From an uncultured Porphyromonadaceae bacterium (GTDB taxonomy: Bacteria; Bacteroidota; Bacteroidia; Bacteroidales; Muribaculaceae), in NCBI GenBank assembly GCA_902491515.1, contig CABUIC010000032.1:1-31135 (forward strand): a DNA stretch of 31,135 bases. The letters are read 5' to 3'. Shown here piece after piece: positions 24,895-31,135 of the stretch. The position numbers were made by a program, and so were the translations under genes. Below the pieces are notes generated by a model. That model had not been told where the DNA came from. It worked only from the letters and a program-made list of their open reading frames with translations, and searched no databases. The first letter of the stretch is position 1; each line of letters begins with the position of its first letter.

Positions 24895-26223
24895 ATGAAC
24901 AGATTTTTAGCCGCAGCGACGCTTTTGTCGCTGACTTGCGCCCAGGCTTTCGCCGAAGGTTATCAGGTTAACACGCTGAGCGCCCGCCAGAACGGCATGG
25001 GACACACCGGCACCGCCCTCAAGCTCGGCGCCGAAAGCATGATTTTCAATCCCGCCGGCCTCGGTTTCATGAACCAGACCCTTGAATTTTCCGCATCGTT
25101 GACCGCGGTGATGGCTACTGCCTCCGCCACAACCGACGGAAAAAAATTCACCACCGACAACACCCCTTCCACGCCCATGGCCTTCAACCTCGGAATGAAC
25201 GTCTACGACAACCTCAAGGCCGGCGTGACCTTCTACACTCCCTACGGCTCCGGCATCAACTGGGGCATGAACTGGCCCGGCGCCGTCCTGAGCCAGAAAG
25301 TAAACCTCAAGGCATTCACGGTCCAGCCGACCATAGCCTGGCGCCCGATCAAGTCGCTCTCCGTAGGCATCGGCGCCATGGTCACATGGGGCACCGTCGA
25401 TCTCTACAAGGGTCTCGTCCCCGAAAGCACCTTCAACATGCTCCTGGCCTCTGCCGGACTGCCCCCGATGTCCGACACCCCCGCGAGCATCAACCTCACG
25501 GGCAAAGCGGCCGTTACCGCCGGAGTGAACGTCGGCGTGATGTGGGACATCGACAGCCGATGGACCGTGGGATTCTCCTTCCGCCAGCAGATGGACCTCA
25601 AGGTCAAGTGCGGCACCGCCGCTGTCAGCTACGCCAACGAGACCTCCCAGGCCATGCTCCAGAACACGCTCAACATCCTCAACGAGGCCAACTTCACGGC
25701 CACGATGCCGGCGGCCGCAGTATACAATTTCGGCGTCAGCTACCGCCCGATTCAGCCCCTGGTCATCGCCTTCGACGCCCAGCTCACAGGATGGAACGCA
25801 TACAAGCAGCTCGACATCGAATTCCTCAGCGAGCAGCTCAAGCCCTTCAACCAGAACATACCCAAGCACTACCGCAATTCATGGACTTTCCATCTCGGAG
25901 CGCAGTACGACATAACAAAACGTTTCCAGGGACGAATCGGCATGATGGTCGACACCACCCCCGTGAACAAACAGCACTACAACCCCGAGACTCCCGGAAT
26001 GACGAAAATAGAGCCGTCGATAGGTTTTTCTTTCTTCCCGCTGAAAAATTTCTCCATCGACGCATCGCTTCTCTACGTGGCCGGCCTCGGCGAGAAAAAC
26101 GCCTCCTGCACCTACGAGGACATGCTTCTGAAGGCCATGGGACAGCCTTACCGGAAGACTTTCACGGCCGATTACAGCGTTCATGCCTGGAACCCCTCAA
26201 TTGGCCTTACCTTTAAATTTTAG
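24895..26223 (+). CDS. FadL/OmpP1/TodX family outer-membrane transporter
   Basis: 442 residues, usual for the family. Signal peptide MNRFLAAATLLSLTCAQAFA is cleaved before EGYQVNTLSARQNGMGHTG, which becomes the mature N-terminal hatch region typical of FadL. NPAGLGFM is the conserved NPAG motif of the hatch. The rest is beta-barrel, with TPYGSGINWGMNWPG, a repeated FR.QM and the last strand NPSIGLTFKF ending in Phe, the outer-membrane insertion signal. Family members take up hydrophobic compounds such as fatty acids or aromatics. The gene has its own strong promoter and stands alone; nothing next to it suggests a specific substrate. Confidence 0.92.
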   Translation: MNRFLAAATLLSLTCAQAFAEGYQVNTLSARQNGMGHTGTALKLGAESMIFNPAGLGFMNQTLEFSASLTAVMATASATTDGKKFTTDNTPSTPMAFNLGMNVYDNLKAGVTFYTPYGSGINWGMNWPGAVLSQKVNLKAFTVQPTIAWRPIKSLSVGIGAMVTWGTVDLYKGLVPESTFNMLLASAGLPPMSDTPASINLTGKAAVTAGVNVGVMWDIDSRWTVGFSFRQQMDLKVKCGTAAVSYANETSQAMLQNTLNILNEANFTATMPAAAVYNFGVSYRPIQPLVIAFDAQLTGWNAYKQLDIEFLSEQLKPFNQNIPKHYRNSWTFHLGAQYDITKRFQGRIGMMVDTTPVNKQHYNPETPGMTKIEPSIGFSFFPLKNFSIDASLLYVAGLGEKNASCTYEDMLLKAMGQPYRKTFTADYSVHAWNPSIGLTFKF

Positions 26224-26255
26224 AACATCAGGCCGATAATCTCAATTTTTTTTAC

Positions 26256-26263
26256 TATCTTTG
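26256..26263 (+). promoter_or_regulatory. -7 element of the glycogen unit promoter
   Basis: TATCTTTG is an exact TAnnTTTG, 22 bases before the ATG at 26286. No TTTG lies at the expected distance upstream, so the -33 box is weak or absent. Confidence 0.6.
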
Positions 26264-26285
26264 CGCCGCGAAACCGCTGACAAGT

Positions 26286-27950
26286 ATGAAAGATTGTTCC
26301 GTTAATATCGACCTGCTGTTTGAAACCAGCTGGGAGGTCTGCAATAAAATCGGAGGCATTTACACCGTGCTTTCGAGCAAAGCGAAAACCCTCCACGACA
26401 TCTACAAAGACAAACTCATATTCATCGGACCCGACGTGTGGTCCGAGGAAAATCCCTCGCCATACTTCACCGAAGTGCCCTCGCTTCTGCGCCGCTGGCG
26501 CGACAACACGCTCTTCCCCGAGGGCGTGAGCGTGCGCATCGGACGGTGGGACATTCCCGGTCGCCCCGTGGCCATTCTCGTGAAATTCGACGGCCTCTAC
26601 AAGTCGAAGGATGAATTTTACGGCCGCCTCTGGGAACTATACGGCGTCGACTCCCTCCACGCTTACGGCGACTACGACGAAGGCGCCGCCTTCGGACGCG
26701 CGGCCGCCATGGTCATCGAGAGCCTGACCGCCTTCCTCAAGGCCGACCCCGCAAAAGTCGTCGCCCACTTCGACGAATGGACCGCGGCTACGGGCCTCCT
26801 CGCCCTCAAGGCCGATATGCCCTGCGCCGCCACCGTCTTCACCACACACGCCACAAGCATCGGACGCAGCATCTGCGGGAACGGGAAGCCCCTCTACGAC
26901 TATCTCCGGGGCTACAACGGCGACCAGATGGCCGCCGAGCTCAACATGCAGAGCAAGCACAGCCTCGAGAAGGCCGCCGCTCACGCCGCCGACTCCTTCA
27001 CCACCGTGAGCGACATCACAGCCGCCGAGGCAGAACAGCTCCTCGAACGCCGCCCCGCGATCACTCCCAACGGATTCGAGCTCAATTTCGTGCCTGCAAA
27101 GACCCGCTACGCCGCCGCCCGCAAGAGCGCGCGGGCCGACTTCCTGCGCGTGGCCCGCGCCCTTACAGGAATAGACTTCGGCGACGACACATTCATCCTC
27201 GCCACCTCCGGACGCTGCGAGTACCGCAACAAGGGCATAGACATGTTCCTCGACGCCGTCCGTCGCCTCGCCGACGACAAGGAGTCCTCGCGCCGCCTCC
27301 TCGCCTTCGTCCTCGTGCCCGCATGGTGCGGAGGCCCACGCGCCGACCTGGCCCACGCACTCGCCACCGGCGAGCACTCGCGCCTCGCCGACCCCGTCCA
27401 CACCCACGACATCGTCAACTACAGCGACGACCCCATCGTCTCCCACATACATTCCGCCGGCTTCACCAACGACGTCGAATCGCGCGTCAGCGTGATTTAC
27501 GTCCCCTGCTACCTCAACGGCGCCGACGGCATCTTCGACCGCTCATATTACGAGCTCCTTCCCGGACTCGACGCAACGGTCTTCGCCAGCTACTACGAGC
27601 CCTGGGGCTATACCCCGCTCGAGAGCATCGCCTTCGGAGTGCCCACAGTCACCACCACCCTCGCCGGCTTCGGACAGTGGATTCTCGCCACGTCTCCCGC
27701 GAGCTTCGAGGAATCGGGCGTGAGAGTTGTCGAGCGCACCGACAGCAACTACCGGCAGGCCGTCGACGCCATCGCCGACGACCTCCGCACACTCGTCCGG
27801 ATGCCCGCGCGCGAAATCGCCGCCGTCCGCGCCGCTGCTGCCGCCGAAGCGCGGAAATTCCTCTGGACTGACTTCATCGAATACTACCAGACAGCGTACT
27901 GCGACGCCCTCGGGGCCGCCCGTACGCGCTGCACAGACAATAAACTTTAG
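26286..27950 (+). CDS. Glycogen synthase, GT3 (eukaryotic-like) type
   Basis: 554 residues. The N-terminus LLFETSWEVCNKIGGIYTVLSSKAKT is the GT3 glycogen-synthase signature (KxGG contact for the nucleotide sugar), seen in fungi, animals and Bacteroidetes, and differs from the GlgA GT5 type. Other family motifs are VVAHFDEWTAATGLL, VFTTHATSIGR, ITPNGFELNF and, in the C-terminal domain, YYEPWGYTPLESIAFGVPTVTT with the catalytic Glu. The enzyme adds glucosyl units from UDP- or ADP-glucose to alpha-1,4-glucan. At 554 residues it lacks the long phosphorylated tails of animal enzymes. The phosphorylase gene follows after 31 bases with no terminator, so build-up and breakdown of glycogen are probably transcribed together. 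Confidence 0.93.
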   Translation: MKDCSVNIDLLFETSWEVCNKIGGIYTVLSSKAKTLHDIYKDKLIFIGPDVWSEENPSPYFTEVPSLLRRWRDNTLFPEGVSVRIGRWDIPGRPVAILVKFDGLYKSKDEFYGRLWELYGVDSLHAYGDYDEGAAFGRAAAMVIESLTAFLKADPAKVVAHFDEWTAATGLLALKADMPCAATVFTTHATSIGRSICGNGKPLYDYLRGYNGDQMAAELNMQSKHSLEKAAAHAADSFTTVSDITAAEAEQLLERRPAITPNGFELNFVPAKTRYAAARKSARADFLRVARALTGIDFGDDTFILATSGRCEYRNKGIDMFLDAVRRLADDKESSRRLLAFVLVPAWCGGPRADLAHALATGEHSRLADPVHTHDIVNYSDDPIVSHIHSAGFTNDVESRVSVIYVPCYLNGADGIFDRSYYELLPGLDATVFASYYEPWGYTPLESIAFGVPTVTTTLAGFGQWILATSPASFEESGVRVVERTDSNYRQAVDAIADDLRTLVRMPAREIAAVRAAAAAEARKFLWTDFIEYYQTAYCDALGAARTRCTDNKL

Positions 27951-27981
27951 AAATCACAGTAAAATCAAATAAAAGAAGACT

Positions 27982-30540
27982 ATGAAACTTCCGGTTAGCA
28001 ACACTAATGCCCCCGTCTGGCGCGACATTACTGTTAAATCAGAACTTCCCAAACAGCTCAAACCCCTCGAAGAGCTCGCCAAAAACCTCTGGTGGGTATG
28101 GAACAGCCCCGCAAAGGCCCTCTTCCGCGACCTCAATCCCACCCTCTGGCGCACCACGGGCGAGAACCCCGTGATGGTCCTCCAGGGCCTTTCCGGCGAC
28201 CGGATCGCCGAGATTCTCAAGGACAACGAGCTCATGGGCCGCATCGATGCCGTATACGCCGACTTCAAGGAGTATATGAAGAAGCCCATGCGCAAGGATG
28301 TGCCCTCCGTCTCCTACTTCTCGATGGAATACGGCCTCTGCAACTGCCTCAAAATCTACTCCGGCGGCCTCGGTGTCCTCGCCGGCGACTATATCAAGGA
28401 AGCTTCCGACTCCTGCGTCGACATGACCGCCGTCGGCTTCCTCTACCGCTACGGCTACTTCACCCAGACCCTCAGCGTCGACGGTCAGCAGATTGCCAAG
28501 TACGAGCCCCAGAACTTCAACCAGCTCCCTATCGAGCAGGTGATGGACAAGAACGGCCATCCCATGATCATCGAGGTGCCCTACCCCGGCCGCATAATCT
28601 ACAGCCACGTATGGCGCGTCAACGTAGGCCGCATGAAGCTCTACCTCCTCGACACTGACTTCGACATGAACTCCGAGTTCGACCGCCCCATCACCCACCA
28701 GCTCTACGGCGGCGACTGGGAGAACCGCATCAAGCAGGAATACCTCCTCGGCATCGGCGGCATCATCATGCTCCGCAAGCTCGGTATCAACACCCAGCTC
28801 TACCACTGCAACGAAGGCCACGCCGCTCTCCTCAACCTCCAGCGCCTCGTGGAATTCGTTCAGGAAAAGGGCCTCAGCTTCAACGTCGCCCTCGAAATGG
28901 TCCGCTCCTCGGGCCTCTACACGGTACACACTCCCGTCCCCGCCGGCCATGACTACTTCGACGAACAGCTCTTCGGCAAGTACATGGGCGAGTTCCCCGC
29001 TAAGCTCGGCATCTCCTGGAACGACCTCATGAACATGGGCCGCGAGAACCCCAACACCAACGAGCGCTTCTCCATGAGCGTATTCGCCCTCAACACCTGC
29101 CAGGAAGCAAACGGCGTCAGCTGGCTCCACGGCGAGGTCTCCAAGAAGATGTTCGCCGGAATCTGGAAAGGCTACACCTGGGAGGAAAGCCACGTCGGAT
29201 ACGTCACCAACGGCGTCCACATGCCCACCTGGGCCGCTTCCGAATGGAAGGAATTCTACTACAACAAGCTCGGCGAGAAGGTGTTCGAGCACCAGAGCGA
29301 TCCCAAGGCATGGAAGGGCATCTTCAGCGTTCCCGATGAGGAAATCTGGAATATGCGCGTGACGATGAAGAACAAGTTCATCAACTTCGTGCGCCGCGAC
29401 TTCAAGGAGAAGTGGCTTGCAAACCAGGGCGATCCCTCGGCCGTGATGAACATCGTCGACAAGATCAACCCCAACGCCCTCATCATCGGCTTCGCCCGCC
29501 GCTTCGCCACCTACAAGCGCGCACACCTCCTCTTCACCGACCTCGACCGTCTGGCCAAGATCGTGAACAACGAGCAGTTCCCCGTACAGTTCATCTTCTC
29601 CGGCAAGGCCCACCCCGCCGACGGAGCAGGCCAGGGCCTCATCAAGCGCATCATCGAAATCTCCCGCATGCCCCAGTTCCTCGGCAAAATCATCTTCCTC
29701 GAGGACTACAACATGGTCGTTGCCAAGCGCCTCGTGACGGGTGTCGACATCTGGCTCAACACCCCGACCCGTCCCCTCGAGGCCTCCGGTACTTCCGGCG
29801 AGAAGGCCGAGATGAACGGCGTCCTCAACTTCTCCGTCCTCGACGGATGGTGGTATGAAGGCTATCGCTTCAACGAAAAGGCCGGCTGGGCCCTTACCGA
29901 CAAGCGCACCTACACCGACCAGGCCCAGCAGGACAAGCTCGACGCAGCCACAATCTACTCGATGCTCGAGAACGAGATTATCCCCCTCTACTTCAAGAAG
30001 AACTCCGCCGGCTACTCCCCCGAGTGGATCCAGTACATCAAGGGCTCCATCGGCGACATCGCTCCCCACTTCACCATGAAGCGCATGATTGACGACTACA
30101 TCGCCCGCTTCTACAACCCCGAGGCAAAGCGCAACTCCGCCCTCGCCGCCCACGACTACGCCAAGGCAAAGGAAATCGTGGACTGGAAGGAAAAGGTAGC
30201 CGCCGCATGGGACGGCATCAAGGTCTTCGACGTCCGCCAGTCCGGCGACCTCACCCAGAGCTCCACCGGCGAGTCCTTCAAGATTGAAGCCATCGTCGAC
30301 ACCAACGGCCTCGGACGCGACCTCGGCCTCGAACTGGTCGTTTACCGTCAGGAAGACGGTCAGGAGCACCTCCTCCGCACCGTCGACTTCAAGGTTGTGA
30401 AGGAAGAAGGCAACGTCCTCACCTACGAGCTCTCCAACAAGCTCAAGGACGCAGGCGTATTCCGCTACGGCTTCCGCCTCTATCCCAAGAACCCCGCCCT
30501 GCCCCACCGCATGGACTTCGCCTTCACCCGCTGGATCTAA
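27982..30540 (+). CDS. glgP: Alpha-glucan phosphorylase, GT35 with N-terminal DUF3417
   Basis: 852 residues, the length of the alpha-glucan phosphorylase subfamily that carries an N-terminal DUF3417 domain (LKPLEELAKNLWWVWNSPAKALF, about 15-110). VSYFSMEYGL, SGGLGVLAGDYIKEASD and the substrate stretch YHCNEGHAALLNLQR follow. FARRFATYKRAHL and the pyridoxal-phosphate segment EASGTSGEKAEMNG (K608 as the likely Schiff-base lysine) lie in the C-terminal domain. The enzyme releases glucose-1-phosphate from glycogen ends. The final 130 residues (from about 740) look like an extra beta-rich domain. It is the second gene of the glycogen unit, and a strong hairpin follows. No branching or debranching enzyme is nearby. 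Confidence 0.95.
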   Translation: MKLPVSNTNAPVWRDITVKSELPKQLKPLEELAKNLWWVWNSPAKALFRDLNPTLWRTTGENPVMVLQGLSGDRIAEILKDNELMGRIDAVYADFKEYMKKPMRKDVPSVSYFSMEYGLCNCLKIYSGGLGVLAGDYIKEASDSCVDMTAVGFLYRYGYFTQTLSVDGQQIAKYEPQNFNQLPIEQVMDKNGHPMIIEVPYPGRIIYSHVWRVNVGRMKLYLLDTDFDMNSEFDRPITHQLYGGDWENRIKQEYLLGIGGIIMLRKLGINTQLYHCNEGHAALLNLQRLVEFVQEKGLSFNVALEMVRSSGLYTVHTPVPAGHDYFDEQLFGKYMGEFPAKLGISWNDLMNMGRENPNTNERFSMSVFALNTCQEANGVSWLHGEVSKKMFAGIWKGYTWEESHVGYVTNGVHMPTWAASEWKEFYYNKLGEKVFEHQSDPKAWKGIFSVPDEEIWNMRVTMKNKFINFVRRDFKEKWLANQGDPSAVMNIVDKINPNALIIGFARRFATYKRAHLLFTDLDRLAKIVNNEQFPVQFIFSGKAHPADGAGQGLIKRIIEISRMPQFLGKIIFLEDYNMVVAKRLVTGVDIWLNTPTRPLEASGTSGEKAEMNGVLNFSVLDGWWYEGYRFNEKAGWALTDKRTYTDQAQQDKLDAATIYSMLENEIIPLYFKKNSAGYSPEWIQYIKGSIGDIAPHFTMKRMIDDYIARFYNPEAKRNSALAAHDYAKAKEIVDWKEKVAAAWDGIKVFDVRQSGDLTQSSTGESFKIEAIVDTNGLGRDLGLELVVYRQEDGQEHLLRTVDFKVVKEEGNVLTYELSNKLKDAGVFRYGFRLYPKNPALPHRMDFAFTRWI

Positions 30541-30569
30541 TCCCACCAGGCGAAAACCGAAAAATCAAT

Positions 30570-30597
30570 CCACGCAGGCCCCCACGGGCCTGCGTGG
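30570..30597 (+). terminator. Terminator hairpin after glgP
   Basis: CCACGCAGGCCC (30570-30581) and GGGCCTGCGTGG (30586-30597) pair perfectly around CCAC. The T run that follows is short (ATATTTC), but the 12-base GC-rich stem is strong. Confidence 0.8.
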
Positions 30598-30621
30598 ATA
30601 TTTCACAAAAGTCATAACAAA

Positions 30622-31092
30622 ATGCGACGTATCATTATCCTTTCAATGCTTGTCGTCTCATTCTTTGCAATGAAGGCGCAAAGCGTGGCGATTTTCAAAG
30701 GCGAGACACCGATAGCCGTGCATCAGTCGACCGAGATGGATTCGATTGTATTTTACACTGATGGTCTATCCGTGACGCCACCGCCTGCAGTAGATCCTGA
30801 TCCGGACCCCGAACCAGAACCTGACCCGTCGCCGGAAATTAAGACGGACACAATCGACGCCCACTGGTGTGCTTTGGGTACATCCATCACCTACCTTAAC
30901 GACCATCTAGAAGTGACCGGGGACCAGGTATCCGCCGGATATCCTACGCGAGTGCTCAAGAAGCTGAATTTCCGCCAGTTCTCCAACCGAGCCGTCAACG
31001 GCGGGGTGCTTGCCAAGGCTATAGACATGGTGGTTATGGCAGATGTCTACACGATTGAGGAAGGCATCAACGACTGGGGCTTTAGTAGATGA
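30622..31092 (+). CDS. Exported SGNH/GDSL hydrolase-like protein, probably truncated at the 3' end
   Basis: 156 residues before a TGA at 31090-31092. A signal peptide (MRRIIILSMLVVSFFAMKAQ) leads to a short domain containing IAVHQSTEMDSIVFY, a pattern of small Bacteroidales surface-protein modules. An acidic Pro/Asp linker (about 53-72) follows, and then the start of an SGNH hydrolase: block I with Ser88 in ALGTSITYLND, block II Gly in NRAVNGGVLA (127-128) and block III Asn150 in GINDWG. The fourth block with the catalytic Asp-His pair is missing, as is about half the usual hydrolase domain. The stop falls just after block III, where an AT-rich palindrome begins. The gene is therefore most likely interrupted or degraded and without activity. 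Acyl-ester hydrolase or esterase activity on a glycan would have been expected. Confidence 0.75.
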   Translation: MRRIIILSMLVVSFFAMKAQSVAIFKGETPIAVHQSTEMDSIVFYTDGLSVTPPPAVDPDPDPEPEPDPSPEIKTDTIDAHWCALGTSITYLNDHLEVTGDQVSAGYPTRVLKKLNFRQFSNRAVNGGVLAKAIDMVVMADVYTIEEGINDWGFSR

Positions 31093-31111
31093 CAAAAATT
31101 AATTTTTGTCA
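31090..31111. repeat. Perfect AT-rich palindrome at the truncation point
   Basis: TGACAAAAATT (31090-31100) and AATTTTTGTCA (31101-31111) are exact reverse complements with no spacer. Its first three bases are the stop codon of the SGNH gene, and the sequence from here to the window end is strongly AT-rich. Hairpin ends of this kind occur in some insertion sequences, but no transposase is visible in the remaining bases. Confidence 0.7.
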
Positions 31112-31135
31112 GTTATATGATTGATTTTTAATTAG

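Noticed and set aside
28039..30546. An 835-codon open frame on the minus strand covering glgP
   Set aside because: The true gene is glgP on the plus strand, with conserved motifs. GC-rich codon use leaves the opposite strand free of stops, and the antisense translation has low complexity and no family likeness.

Overview
The window looks like chromosomal DNA from a GC-rich member of the Bacteroidales. The evidence is promoters of the Bacteroidetes type (TTTG, about 20 bases, TAnnTTTG), weak or absent Shine-Dalgarno sequences, a 2,497-residue SprA (the type IX secretion translocon), a GT3-type glycogen synthase, and lineage-typical families (DUF4199, DUF6048, DUF6452). A gut lineage near Muribaculaceae is plausible, but I cannot fix the family from sequence alone.

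Layout. Positions 1-260 hold the end of an exported protein with a type IX-like C-terminal sorting domain. An initiator tRNA-Met follows, with its own promoter and terminator, then an overlapping pair (MATE exporter and COG2509 flavoprotein). A decayed, internally deleted IS982-family transposase lies at 3577-4034. The roughly 430 bases between it and dnaA carry a perfect AT-rich palindrome and a good dnaA promoter. Next come dnaA, ruvA and sprA, in the same direction with short gaps. sprA converges on clpB and they share a bidirectional terminator.

From 24692 down to 17003 the minus strand carries eight tightly packed genes: PBP1A, an unknown exported protein, DUF4199, a GT2 glycosyltransferase, a nitroreductase, the DUF6452 lipoprotein, the DUF6048 barrel-like protein and an SDR. 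Most neighbouring pairs overlap by 1-14 bases, so the block looks like a translationally coupled envelope operon ending in a clear terminator. clpB lies beyond it, and several inverted repeats fill the space between.

On the plus strand after 24835 are a FadL/OmpP1 outer-membrane transporter with a near-perfect promoter, then a two-gene glycogen unit (GT3 synthase and GT35 alpha-glucan phosphorylase) with a strong terminator. The window ends in an exported SGNH-hydrolase-like gene that stops just after its third conserved block, exactly at a perfect 22-base palindrome. This is probably a truncation or an insertion boundary.

Most of the window is housekeeping or lineage-core content. I do not see a clear new defence or mobile system. 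The points most worth a second look are the overlapping envelope operon with its unrecognised member, the palindromes near dnaA and clpB, and the broken SGNH gene at the right edge.
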